Assembly: GCA_029008875.1 (NCBI GenBank)
Contig: JAQXJP010000009.1
Span: forward strand, 62,001-126,000
DNA length: 64,000 bases
DNA from: Lachnospiraceae bacterium
GTDB taxonomy: Bacteria > Bacillota > Clostridia > Lachnospirales > Lachnospiraceae
Direction: 5' to 3'
A program made the translations under genes and the position numbers. The notes under the pieces are model-generated. The model made no database searches. It was not told the DNA's origin and saw only the letters and a program-made list of their open reading frames with translations. This document shows, in pieces, positions 37,325 to 45,572 of the stretch; the stretch's first letter is position 1, and every line of letters starts with the position of its first letter.

Positions 37325-38470
37325 CTATGCCTTCTTTGGGGGTTTGGGCCCCATAAACTGATAAAAATAGGTCTTGATCATGCCATTGTAGATCTTGCGG
37401 TTCTTGTCGGCTTTCCTTCCCACATACCGCTCGGCATCCTCATAGCTGGTGATCATATACATGGACCAGGAATCCAGTCCCCGGAAGGCTTCTCCAATCT
37501 GTCCGTACAATTCCGGCAGATCCTTCTTGTCCTCCAGTCTCTCCCCATAGGGTGGGTTTGTAATAATAAAACCATATTTTTTCGGATGATGTAAGTCTGC
37601 CACCGCGCGCTGCTGGAAATGAATCATGGAATCCACCCCGGCACGCTTTGCGTTCTCTCTGGCTGCCTTCACCACTTCCCCGTCGATATCATAGCCCTGG
37701 ATGTCCACAGAGATATCTGTATTCACCATATCTTGCGCTTCCTGCACTGTGTCATACCACAGTTGACGTTCAATGAAATTTGTCCACTTTTCCGCCGTGA
37801 ATTCCCTGTTCATGCCCGGCGCAATGTTTGCCGCAATCATGGCCGCCTCGATGGGAAAGGTTCCGCTACCACAGAAGGGGTCCACCAGAATCCGGCTGCC
37901 GCTCCACGGGGTGAGCATAATCAGTGCCGCCGCCAAGGTTTCGGTGAGGGGTGCCTTGCTGGTCATCAGGCGATACCCCCTCTTGTGGAGAGATTCGCCG
38001 GAGGTGTCGAGGGTCACCATCACTTCGTCCTTCATGAGAAAAATCCTCACAGGGTAAGGCGCGCCGTCCTCCTCAAACCAATTCACATGGTAATGCTCCT
38101 TCAGCCGCTCCACCATGGCCTTTTTGGCAATGGATTGAATGTCCGACGGGCTGAACAGCTTGCTCTTGATGGAGGAAGCCTTTGTCACCCAGAACTTCCC
38201 GTCCTTGGGAATATACTCCTCCCAGGGGAGGGCCTTGATTCCCTCAAACAGTTCGTCGAAGGTCTCTGCGTGGAAGCGCCCCACCTGGAGCAGAATGCGC
38301 TCCGTGGTGCGCAAAAAAATATTGGCTCGGCAGATTGCCTCCGCATCCCCGCAGAAGGTGATGCGCCCGTCCTCCACCCGGGTCACCTCATATCCCAAAT
38401 CGTATATTTCTCTCTTTGTGACTGCCTCCAACCCAAAATGGCAGGGCGCCACCAGCTCAAATGTCTTCAT
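37325..38470 (-). CDS. THUMP-domain class I rRNA methyltransferase (RlmL-like)
   Basis: A 381-residue protein: THUMP RNA-binding domain (about 45–160) then a Rossmann methyltransferase. The motifs are the SAM pocket LVDPFCGSGTFPIEAAMIA and the catalytic IITNPPYGERL, which identify N2-guanine/N6-adenine-type methylases. It matches the N-terminal half of E. coli RlmL (23S rRNA G2445), without the RlmK half, as is usual in Firmicutes. It opens the minus-strand run ending in the tRNA cluster. Confidence 0.92.
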   Translation of the reverse strand: MKTFELVAPCHFGLEAVTKREIYDLGYEVTRVEDGRITFCGDAEAICRANIFLRTTERILLQVGRFHAETFDELFEGIKALPWEEYIPKDGKFWVTKASSIKSKLFSPSDIQSIAKKAMVERLKEHYHVNWFEEDGAPYPVRIFLMKDEVMVTLDTSGESLHKRGYRLMTSKAPLTETLAAALIMLTPWSGSRILVDPFCGSGTFPIEAAMIAANIAPGMNREFTAEKWTNFIERQLWYDTVQEAQDMVNTDISVDIQGYDIDGEVVKAARENAKRAGVDSMIHFQQRAVADLHHPKKYGFIITNPPYGERLEDKKDLPELYGQIGEAFRGLDSWSMYMITSYEDAERYVGRKADKNRKIYNGMIKTYFYQFMGPKPPKKA

Positions 38471-38586
38471 TATATTATCTGTTTCCTATTTCTGTCTCTC
38501 ATTGTCCCATGGAATTTTGGATAGAACAATCCACATACATTCTTACATATTCCGTTGGAATTTGAAATAGGTTTCTTGCACATTTT

Positions 38587-38922
38587 TCAAAAAAATCTCT
38601 CCATGGCGGCGAATCCTCCGTTGACGGTTGCCACCCGGTATCCCTCTCTTCCCAGGTTCCTCGCCATCTCCATACTGGCACTCCCGTGGCTGCAATACAG
38701 GATCACTCTCCGGCTCTTGGAAAAAGGCATCTCGCCGGTCAATCTCTTCTCCTCCAGCCACTCTGACGGATAGTTCACCGCCTCCGGCCAATGCCTATGC
38801 CGGTATTCCGCCGGTTCCCTTAAGTCCACCAGAATTGCCGGATCTCTCTCCCGCCTATATTTTTCCATTTCTCGCACCAGGTTCCTGGGTGATATCATAT
38901 TTATTTTCATACAAATCATCAC
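38587..38922 (-). CDS. Rhodanese-like domain protein
   Basis: A single rhodanese domain of about 111 residues. It has the DLREPAEYRHRHWPEAVNYP entry and the active-site loop VILYCSHGSASMEMAR with the catalytic Cys. Such proteins carry persulfide sulfur. No clear ribosome-binding site marks the start; one of the Met residues at positions 1, 2 or 5 is likely. It is the last gene before the sequence turns AT-rich, and it faces no obvious sulfur-pathway neighbour. Confidence 0.82.
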   Translation of the reverse strand: MMICMKINMISPRNLVREMEKYRRERDPAILVDLREPAEYRHRHWPEAVNYPSEWLEEKRLTGEMPFSKSRRVILYCSHGSASMEMARNLGREGYRVATVNGGFAAMERFF

Positions 38923-39170
38923 TGTTCTTTACACTTATTTTTCAGTATATGCAATATGGTGAAAAAAGGGTGCTAACCGGACAGCGAGTTTCCTCTCTTT
39001 GTCGTTTTTTCAGTACTTTGTGATGGCCAAAAAAAAATCAGTTTTTTGTTATTTTATATTTTTTTTCTTATTTTCGTATTGATTTTTAAAAATTCCTACT
39101 ATATAATTCAGTTTGAAAAGAGAACATCTTTTCAATGTTATACCTCTTATTAATTATTTATACTCCCCTC

Positions 39171-39203
39171 AAAAGAGCCAGTCATGCGACTGGCTCTTTT
39201 ATT
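39171..39203. terminator. Bidirectional terminator hairpin
   Basis: AAAAGAGCCAGTC and GACTGGCTCTTTT form a perfect 13-bp stem with T- and A-rich flanks. It lies in the AT-rich 430-base gap 38923–39356, which otherwise holds no supported gene. Confidence 0.85.
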
Positions 39204-39273
39204 ACCCGTTACCTAATCCATTTTTCCAAACCTATCTTCATTGAGCATTCCTTTCCCGCACTTCTGGCCAAAA

Positions 39274-39305
39274 AAAAGAGACCAATACCTCACTGGCCTC
39301 TTTCT
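39274..39305. terminator. Terminator hairpin, likely for 39357–40533
   Basis: AAAGAGACCA and TGGCCTCTTT pair with one mismatch around a 9-base loop. The poly-A run on the left gives a T-tract on the minus strand. Confidence 0.7.
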
Positions 39306-39356
39306 TACATATAATCACACGTCAGCAGCTGACAGTTCTGCACTTGGGCAGTACAA

Positions 39357-39566
39357 TCACTCCATCTTTTTCTTCTTTGACCTAAACAGTAAAACAATTC
39401 CTAATACAAGAAGAGCTAGTGTCCCACATTCGCCTACAACAACTCTCCGAACTACAAGATGTCCGCCTTCATTGATAACACTTACTGCAGCACTTGTCGA
39501 AACGAGAAATAATACTGTACCAATTGTCGTAAAAATCACACCCAAAATCTTTAATAGTATCTTCAT
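39357..39566 (-). CDS. Small two-helix membrane protein, unknown
   Basis: 69 residues: TM helix at about 4–25, a short polar loop (NEGGHLVVRRVVVGE), a second TM helix at about 48–62 and a basic tail RSKKKKME. The start follows GGAAT-rich sequence. It probably shares a transcript with the DUF4352-like gene 34 bases upstream. The family is not recognised. Confidence 0.65.
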   Translation of the reverse strand: MKILLKILGVIFTTIGTVLFLVSTSAAVSVINEGGHLVVRRVVVGECGTLALLVLGIVLLFRSKKKKME

Positions 39567-39600
39567 ATTCCTTTCTCCCTACACTATATACTCTCATTAA

Positions 39601-40533
39601 TTAACTAGCATGACTATAATCATATGCCTCAACAATATCATAAAATCCATATAAGCATTCTAACCCCTCTTCCATTGTATTTGATGAAGGGGTTATTTCC
39701 ATTCCATATTCTGAAAACGAAACAGTGACATCTTTCGGGAAAGTTACGCCCTCTTCCATAGCATAGTAAGTTCCATCTGGTTTCTTAACCAATTTTCCTA
39801 CAAACGTTCCTGTCACATTTGCTCCATCTTCATACATTGTAATAGTCAGATATGTTCTGCCTTCTGATGAACAATCAACCTCAGCATCACACCATCCACC
39901 TTCGTCATTTCCATTTCTTAAATGAAATGTTCCATATATAAGTTCACGCACTGCATTTGCATCGTTCTCCACATCTCTTATCACGATAACAGCATCTCCT
40001 AATTCCGCTTCAATCTGATTTGAAGTTCCATAATTATAGCATTCAATATAGAACTTTCCGCTTGTCTTCCTTCCTGGAGAAATAGTTGCTTGCTGTATTG
40101 CATCAGAAAAATTAGTCCATGTGTATTCTTGGTTAATAATCTCATTATCTTGATAGAAAGTCATTTCGCCTGGCGAAATTGTAATATCTTCCGTTCCTAC
40201 ATTCTCTACCGTAACATCTACATACAAATATACAAAATTTTCTGACATAGATGTGAGATTTTCAGCTATACCTGTATCATTAATTGTAATAAGCGCTCCA
40301 TTCGTAAATTCGATTACATCTCCAGCATAGTACTTTCCCTCTTGTCGCCCATCTTTTGATACTACATCTTCAGAATCATTCACAGTATTCTCATTAATTA
40401 CTTGGCTTGTTTTCTCCGTGCCTTTTGATGCATTTGAATTGGTATTGGATGGTTCATCCCCCCCACATGATCCAATAATGGCTCCTAATACAACTAGTCC
40501 GGCAAAGCCACCAATTATTGCTCCTTTTTTCAT
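39601..40533 (-). CDS. DUF4352-type lipoprotein
   Basis: A 310-residue predicted lipoprotein: basic start MKKGAIIGG, hydrophobic segment and a lipobox-like IIGSC (Cys about 23), then a Ser/Thr/Asn linker. Residues ~75–190 are beta-rich with VYLYVDVTVENVGTEDITIS, typical of DUF4352/telokin-like immunoglobulin folds. A second beta-rich domain (about 205–300) follows. The role is unknown. AGGAGG precedes the ATG, but only 24 bases upstream an IS begins, so the native promoter has been replaced. Confidence 0.75.
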   Translation of the reverse strand: MKKGAIIGGFAGLVVLGAIIGSCGGDEPSNTNSNASKGTEKTSQVINENTVNDSEDVVSKDGRQEGKYYAGDVIEFTNGALITINDTGIAENLTSMSENFVYLYVDVTVENVGTEDITISPGEMTFYQDNEIINQEYTWTNFSDAIQQATISPGRKTSGKFYIECYNYGTSNQIEAELGDAVIVIRDVENDANAVRELIYGTFHLRNGNDEGGWCDAEVDCSSEGRTYLTITMYEDGANVTGTFVGKLVKKPDGTYYAMEEGVTFPKDVTVSFSEYGMEITPSSNTMEEGLECLYGFYDIVEAYDYSHAS

Positions 40534-40634
40534 AGAATTTCCTCCTCACTTCTTTTGGTAGTGTCAAGTTGACTACCTTTTTTATTTTTATAAACCTTTT
40601 ATTTTCAAGGTTTTCTCACATTTTTGTACAAAAA

Positions 40635-40712
40635 AGGTGATTACCCCCTAAAAAACCAGTATAATTGAATCTACCACAAAACAATTATCCGTATAGAGAA
40701 AGGTAATCACCT
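40635..40712 (+). promoter_or_regulatory. Inverted repeat masking the transposase start
   Basis: AGGTGATTACC (40635–40645) is the exact complement of GGTAATCACCT (40702–40712), which ends at the ATG. In the RNA an 11-bp stem would hide the start codon region, so translation could be held down when transcripts begin outside. Confidence 0.6.
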
Positions 40713-42173
40713 ATGGACATTATAATGTATCTGATTCAATATATTCAATACCAACATAAACAAATCTGCTGGCTTTTAAATTTTATTTGTAGATATATAC
40801 CACTTCGTCAGTGGGCTTTCGACGATTCTCATTCACCTAAATATCAAAAGTTTAAAATCGATAAGCTTCCAAAAATCATTTCTCATAAACAGGAATGGAA
40901 TTGGTGTGACCTCATCAACTACTATGAGCAGCGATACCATAAGACAATAAAGCCTGTTTTCCGTCATGGCGAATGCAACATACCTGAAGACTATCGCTGT
41001 CTTTCTTGCGATGCACCATTCCAATACCTTTCATGGAACAACGGCAAGAAGAAAACACAGTTGATTTGTAAAGTCTGTCAGTCTCGTTTCAATCCTGCAT
41101 CTGACACAAGATTTTCCAAAACACATACTCTTCATTGTCCTCATTGCAATCATGCTCTTGTTCACAAAAAAGATCGTAAACACTTTGTTGTACACAAATG
41201 CGTAAATCCTGAATGTCCTTATTACTTACACAATCTCAAAAAGGTTGATAAAAATGATTTAGAATCTAACAAATATAAATACAAACTCCATTACATCTAT
41301 CGTGAATTTCAGATAGATTTCTTTCGCATGGATTTAAACAGCCTTCCTAAAAATGCATCATCTTTACGTTTCAAAAAACATGACAGCTATGTCATGTCTC
41401 TTTGTCTTACTTATAAAGTCAACCTTGGTCTTTCTCTCCGCAAGACAGCACAGGCATTAAAAGACATTCACGGAATCACTATTTCCCATCAACAGATAGC
41501 AAACTACTGTAAAACTGCTTCTGTCTGCATTAAACCATTCGTAGACAACTATGATTATGATACTGGAAAAGTATTCACCGCCGATGAAACATACATCAAA
41601 ATCCGTGGTATTAAAACTTATATCTGGTTCATAATGGATGCTGCCAAACGTTCCATCATTGGTTATCAGGTTTCCGATAATCGTGGTGTAGGTCCATGTA
41701 TTCTGGCAATGCGCATGGCCTTTAGAAAACTTACTGAATTACCAAAAAACTTTAAGTTTATTGCAGATGGATATAGTGCATATCCTCTTGCAGCTCAGCA
41801 ATTCGCAAATGAGTATGGCGATAAATTCAAGTTCGACATAACTCAAGTAATCGGCTTAACTAACGATGATGAAGTATCCAAAGAATATCGACCATACAAG
41901 CAGATGATTGAACGACTTAATCGCACATACAAAGCTTCTTACAGAAAAACTAATGGTTTTGACAACATTGATGGAGCGAACTACGATTTAGCTCTTTGGG
42001 TTGCTTACTACAACTTTCTACGTCCGCACCGACACAACAACTATAAAGTATTAAACGAAGTTGAAATGCTCTCACAAGCTGATACAATGCTCGGCAAATG
42101 GCAACTATTAATCTTTCTAGGCCAACAGACTATCCTAAATCTTCAAAATGCCGAAGGCAATAACTGTTCTTAG
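40713..42173 (+). CDS. IS6-like DDE transposase with N-terminal zinc ribbons
   Basis: 486 residues, intact. The N-terminal third has several CxxC pairs (CLSCDAPF, CKVCQSRF, CPHCNHAL, CVNPECPYY), forming two zinc ribbons. A helix-turn-helix follows (SLRKTAQALKDIHGITISHQ). The rve-like catalytic core carries the DDE triad in FTADETYIKI, IADGYSAY and MIERLNRTYK. The core resembles IS6-type transposases, but the zinc-ribbon front is longer than in classical members. The length fills most of the IS. Confidence 0.88.
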   Translation: MDIIMYLIQYIQYQHKQICWLLNFICRYIPLRQWAFDDSHSPKYQKFKIDKLPKIISHKQEWNWCDLINYYEQRYHKTIKPVFRHGECNIPEDYRCLSCDAPFQYLSWNNGKKKTQLICKVCQSRFNPASDTRFSKTHTLHCPHCNHALVHKKDRKHFVVHKCVNPECPYYLHNLKKVDKNDLESNKYKYKLHYIYREFQIDFFRMDLNSLPKNASSLRFKKHDSYVMSLCLTYKVNLGLSLRKTAQALKDIHGITISHQQIANYCKTASVCIKPFVDNYDYDTGKVFTADETYIKIRGIKTYIWFIMDAAKRSIIGYQVSDNRGVGPCILAMRMAFRKLTELPKNFKFIADGYSAYPLAAQQFANEYGDKFKFDITQVIGLTNDDEVSKEYRPYKQMIERLNRTYKASYRKTNGFDNIDGANYDLALWVAYYNFLRPHRHNNYKVLNEVEMLSQADTMLGKWQLLIFLGQQTILNLQNAEGNNCS

Positions 42174-42217
42174 ATTAAGAGCCAGAGGTAATAACCTAGC
42201 CACCGCATCGCGGCTTG

Positions 42218-42337
42218 CCCTTGATGGCACGAAAAAGAACTGCTACACTGCTGTATACGACGGAAAAACTGAACTGTTCTTGAGTTCTTCGCCGTCGGTT
42301 ATTAACCTACAGCAGTTCTTTTTCGTGCTGTCAAGGG
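42218..42337 (+). other. Long hairpin in the IS 3' region
   Basis: The 27-base arms 42218–42244 and 42311–42337 pair along their whole length, 25 Watson–Crick and 2 G·U. The 66-base loop has nested stems (CGACGG/CCGTCG and GAACT/AGTTC). A further small hairpin GTGGC…GCCAC follows. It lies between the transposase stop and the right TIR. It could be a structured RNA or a block to read-through. Confidence 0.75.
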
Positions 42338-42435
42338 TGGCGGACGTCTGCCACAACCTCTAATATCTACAATTTTCAAGGTTCATCTGAGCCTAATTTT
42401 TTAACTCAATTTTTTCATATCTTATTTGACACTAC

Positions 42436-42729
42436 CTATTCTACTAACGCATTGCAAATTTTTTCATAGCATTCTTTGGTATTACTGCTACTTTCCAATG
42501 CATGGTTCATATAATCGTGTAATTTCTGCATGCTTTCCAATACCAGTACACTGACAAGCTCCTCTTTATCCTTAAAATATACATATAAGGTCGCCTTGCT
42601 ATACCCTGCTTCCTTTGATATATCATTCATTGATGTATTTTCTATTCCCTTTTTCATAAACAGTTGCTCTGCAACCATTGCTATATTCTTTCTATGCACA
42701 CTTTGTGATTCTTTTTTTCTTCTTGCCAT
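42436..42729 (-). pseudogene. TetR-family regulator truncated by the IS
   Basis: The ATG at 42729 stands after GGAGG. The product ARRKKESQSVHRKNIAMVAE… has the TetR helix-turn-helix (MNDISKEAGYSKATLYVYF, about 30–50) and only ~97 residues of the usual ~190. The reading frame ends in a TAG that uses the last base of the IS right end, and the ligand-binding domain is gone. A palindromic operator lies directly upstream. It can probably still bind DNA weakly but not sense a ligand. Confidence 0.88.
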
Positions 42730-42738
42730 AACTAACAA

Positions 42739-42777
42739 ACCTCCTATAATTAAACCGGCGGTTTAATTATAGGAGGT
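42739..42777. promoter_or_regulatory. 39-bp palindromic TetR operator with two built-in RBSs
   Basis: A palindrome of 19 bp per arm around one central base, with core ATAATTAAACC/GGTTTAATTAT. Its outer bases ACCTCC/GGAGGT give a ribosome-binding site for tetR on the minus strand and one for a divergent gene on the plus strand. No divergent gene is present; the sequence runs straight into the 3' end of the neighbouring araC gene. Confidence 0.85.
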
Positions 42778-42840
42778 GGTATTCTAATTGTCAAGCAAAT
42801 TAATTTTTAATTTATTTACTCACAATAATAGAATATTCTA

Positions 42841-43629
42841 TCATTTTTGTAATTTATTTCTATACTCGCTTGGTGTCAATCTATATTTTTCTTTAAAAAC
42901 ACGATTAAAGGTTCTAAGACTTCCAAAACCACTGTCCATAGAGATTTCTGTCAGGGTATCATCTGTTGTTTCAATTCTCTGACAGGCATACCCCAGACGC
43001 GCCTCATTCACATATTGATTAAAACTGCTGTGAAATGTCTTTGAAAACAATCTGGATAATGAAAATTTGCTCACGCCAAGGTCATGTGCCATTCCATCAA
43101 GTGATATACTCTTATTAAAATTGGCAGAAATATATGATACGGTACGGTATATTATATCATCGCTGCCAATTTTGCTCTTTTCTACTAATTTCATCATCGG
43201 AATACATCTTGCTAGTATAATCTGCAAATAAGCTTGAACAACCCATATATCATTCTGCCCGGTATCTATTATGGATTCCACTGCTCTGTACACTTCATCC
43301 GGAATAACATCACTTTTTACAACAGGATATTGTGGAGCCTTATTCCTCAGTACATTTTCAAATCTACCCAAAATCATTTGTGGAGCATTAATAAAAACCG
43401 CCTCATTAACTTCTGATGAAAACACCTGATAATGATGTATAACATCTGGAAATACTACTCCTATATCACCTGTTTCCATGTGATATAGCTCCTGTCCTAC
43501 ACCAAGCTCTAAAGTTCCTTTCGTAACACATACAATCTCCATTGCATTATGCAGATGTGGAGGCTGGTGCCGTGGTTCCCGTTTTACCGCAATAATTTCT
43601 TCATTTGTGTTTTCATACGTTAAATGCAC
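42841..43629 (-). CDS. AraC-family regulator (cupin sensor)
   Basis: 262 residues from a GTG start. The N-terminal cupin (PPHLHNAMEIVCVTKGTLEL, METGDIGVVFPDVIHHY) is followed by two C-terminal AraC helix-turn-helix motifs (ISLDGMAHDLGVSKFSLSRL and LTEISMDSGFGSLRTFNRVF). It starts 25 bases after the stop of the sugar transporter gene and is probably co-transcribed. It may regulate the lactose module or the lost divergent gene; the sequence does not decide. Confidence 0.88.
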   Translation of the reverse strand: MHLTYENTNEEIIAVKREPRHQPPHLHNAMEIVCVTKGTLELGVGQELYHMETGDIGVVFPDVIHHYQVFSSEVNEAVFINAPQMILGRFENVLRNKAPQYPVVKSDVIPDEVYRAVESIIDTGQNDIWVVQAYLQIILARCIPMMKLVEKSKIGSDDIIYRTVSYISANFNKSISLDGMAHDLGVSKFSLSRLFSKTFHSSFNQYVNEARLGYACQRIETTDDTLTEISMDSGFGSLRTFNRVFKEKYRLTPSEYRNKLQK

Positions 43630-43654
43630 TCAGATCATCTCTCCCATATTATAA

Positions 43655-45019
43655 TCACTCAATTCCTTTTTCTCTTCTAAGCTTTTCATTTGCAGATTCT
43701 ACATTCATCTTTGAAAGAAGAATTGTAATAAGGATCTCAAATACAAATGGCAACCATAAATACATTACCTGAAGCATAGTAATTGCAGATGCCGGCTGAG
43801 TCACATTTGTACCTACATAACCACTGATTTCAAGCAGCCATCCTACAATAGCTGTTCCAATTCCACCACCAATTTTGATTCCAAGTGATGTGCATGAATA
43901 CATAGTTCCATCTACTCTCTTTCCCTGAGTCAGGTAAGTATACTCAGAGCACTCGGCAATTACTGCATTCATGTCTCCCTGCCAAGGTCCCTGTCCTAAT
44001 GCTGCAACTGCAGTAAACAGCATCATCAGTGGAACGCTTCCCATGTATCCTGCTACAATCACAAGTGCTCTTGCTATCGTAGCCAGAATATATCCACGTT
44101 TATTAAGCTTATACATTCCTTTCCACTTTCCAACAAGAGTTGGTGTGAAAATAAGTGCTATTATAAGAGGAATATTTACAGCCCATGCAAATACACCAAA
44201 CAGATTTTTATTCTTAAGAACCCATGTACAATAATAAATACCTGCACCAATCATAGCACTGTATAACTGCTGCAAAATATAAGTTCCACAAATCATCATA
44301 TAGTACTTATTCTTAACAAGTAGCTTAAATGCCTGAACAAGACCATACTTCTTTTCTTCATCGTTGTCTATTCCGGAGTTAAGCTCCTCTTCCGGAAGCT
44401 CCTTAACCGACAATCCTGAAATCGTATTTACTACAAGGCCTATCAAAGCATAAATAATAGCTACGAATCTCCATGCAGCAGCACCTCCACCGCATATATC
44501 AACAAATGCAACTGTTATAGACTGAATTATAAGACTTGTTGAAAAGGCAAAAATAAAACGGTAAGAGCCCATCTGTACACGCTCTTTGCTGTTCTTTGTT
44601 ACCAGCGAAGTAAGTGCAGAATATGCAATGTTATTTGCTGTATAAAATACACCATTCAATAATGTATATGCTATAAAGAACCATGCATACTGAGCAGTCC
44701 TGCCCCAGCTTGTAGGAATTGCAAAAACTGCTACAAGTGTCAAAGCGCAACCTATATAGCCATAAATCATCCATGGCCTTGCTTTTCCAAGCTTTGTATG
44801 TGTTTTATCAATAAGTGACCCAAAGAAAACATCTGTAAAACCATCAAATAATTTAGATGCTGCGATTAATGTTCCAACGATTCCTGATGCAAGTCCTATA
44901 GTATCTGTAAGATATACCATAACAAAGGATGTCAGGAATGCATATACTACATTTCCTGCAATATCACCGGAACCATAACCAATTTTGTTGTACCACTTTA
45001 AGTACGTCTTTTCTTCCAT
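43655..45019 (-). CDS. GPH-family sugar:cation symporter (lactose/galactoside type)
   Basis: A 454-residue membrane protein with about 12 TM helices in the glycoside–pentoside–hexuronide family. It has KIGYGSGDIAGNVVYAFLTSF at the N-terminus, the DGFTDVFFGSLIDKTHTKLGKARPW loop after TM2, and GQGPWQGDMNAVIAE in the second half. There is no C-terminal EIIA domain, unlike LacS of streptococci. The start has GGAGGTTTCTC. Its place beside lacLM and a shared operator motif point to lactose or another beta-galactoside as substrate. Confidence 0.9.
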   Translation of the reverse strand: MEEKTYLKWYNKIGYGSGDIAGNVVYAFLTSFVMVYLTDTIGLASGIVGTLIAASKLFDGFTDVFFGSLIDKTHTKLGKARPWMIYGYIGCALTLVAVFAIPTSWGRTAQYAWFFIAYTLLNGVFYTANNIAYSALTSLVTKNSKERVQMGSYRFIFAFSTSLIIQSITVAFVDICGGGAAAWRFVAIIYALIGLVVNTISGLSVKELPEEELNSGIDNDEEKKYGLVQAFKLLVKNKYYMMICGTYILQQLYSAMIGAGIYYCTWVLKNKNLFGVFAWAVNIPLIIALIFTPTLVGKWKGMYKLNKRGYILATIARALVIVAGYMGSVPLMMLFTAVAALGQGPWQGDMNAVIAECSEYTYLTQGKRVDGTMYSCTSLGIKIGGGIGTAIVGWLLEISGYVGTNVTQPASAITMLQVMYLWLPFVFEILITILLSKMNVESANEKLRREKGIE

Positions 45020-45116
45020 GAGAAACCTCCAATTAATTACTTTGTTTTATCTTTAACAGCTATACCAATTTTAAATACTTGTGCAATTTTTGTCTATAAA
45101 CATAATAGGCTGTAAT

Positions 45117-45133
45117 ATGCACAAAATGATACT
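45117..45133. promoter_or_regulatory. Shared operator motif upstream of the GPH transporter
   Basis: ATGCACAAAATGATACT, identical over 17 bases to the site upstream of lacL. A TTTTGTCTATAAA element 30 bases earlier also recurs upstream of the plus-strand araC gene. Confidence 0.6.
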
Positions 45134-45340
45134 TTTCAAACACTACAGTTTCACAGCTATTTGACTCAATTCCATTTGAAACGTAATCAATACACAATAT
45201 CATGCTCTCACTTACAACAAACTCGAAATTGTAGGCTGAGTTTTCAAGTATCTCATGTATGTAAGATGATTTATTTTATCTCTATGCTCGATAAGATTAT
45301 TTATCCTCTTATATGCCGGTAATGTATTATCATAAAGAAC

Positions 45341-45486
45341 GTTACTGTTCACACCTAACAGTGCGACCAGCAACGATTACAGCCCATTTAAAATGCCTCT
45401 ACGAGGCAGGGCTGTAATCACTCAATAATTAACACTATGGCGCATAGCTTGACAGCGCAGTGTCAAGCTTGCGTTTGAACAGTAAC
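45341..45486. mobile_element. MITE, 146 bp, with 11-bp TIRs and 8-bp target duplication
   Basis: The ends GTTACTGTTCA and TGAACAGTAAC are perfect inverted repeats. They are flanked by identical TAAAGAAC octamers (45333–45340 and 45487–45494). Inside are two further hairpins (GATTACAGCCC/GGGCTGTAATC and CTTGACA/TGTCAAG). There is no ORF. It lies between the divergent GPH and araC promoters, 80–90 bases before the araC start. Confidence 0.88.
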
Positions 45487-45536
45487 TAAAGAACACTCAA
45501 ATAAACATTTTGTCCATAAATGCAAATAGACAAAGC

Positions 45537-45553
45537 ATGCATAAAATGGTATA
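45537..45553. promoter_or_regulatory. Shared operator motif upstream of araC (+)
   Basis: ATGCATAAAATGGTATA, a two-mismatch copy of the lacL and GPH site in its first 15 bases, overlapping a TATAAT (45549–45554). This position fits autoregulation of the AraC-type gene that starts 20 bases further. Confidence 0.55.
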
Positions 45554-45572
45554 ATTTGAATGGAGGTGTATA

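Larger units (their letters stand above)
40557..42436. mobile_element. Insertion sequence with 11-bp TIRs and a DDE transposase
   Basis: The ends are inverted copies of GGTAGTGTCAA (40557–40567 and 42426–42436), enclosing 1,880 bases with one transposase gene. No matching target duplication is seen (left flank CTTCTTTT, right flank TATTCTAC). The right end lies inside a tetR gene whose 3' part is not on the other side, so an IS-linked deletion or rearrangement followed insertion. The element also has a start-codon hairpin and a very long 3' hairpin. Confidence 0.88.

Noticed and set aside
40557-42436. Target-site duplication of the IS
   Set aside because: The eight flanking bases on the two sides do not match in any alignment tried, consistent with deletion after insertion.
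42788-42982. Divergent plus-strand gene behind the 39-bp operator
   Set aside because: The only frame starts with TTG and is mostly the antisense of the araC gene.
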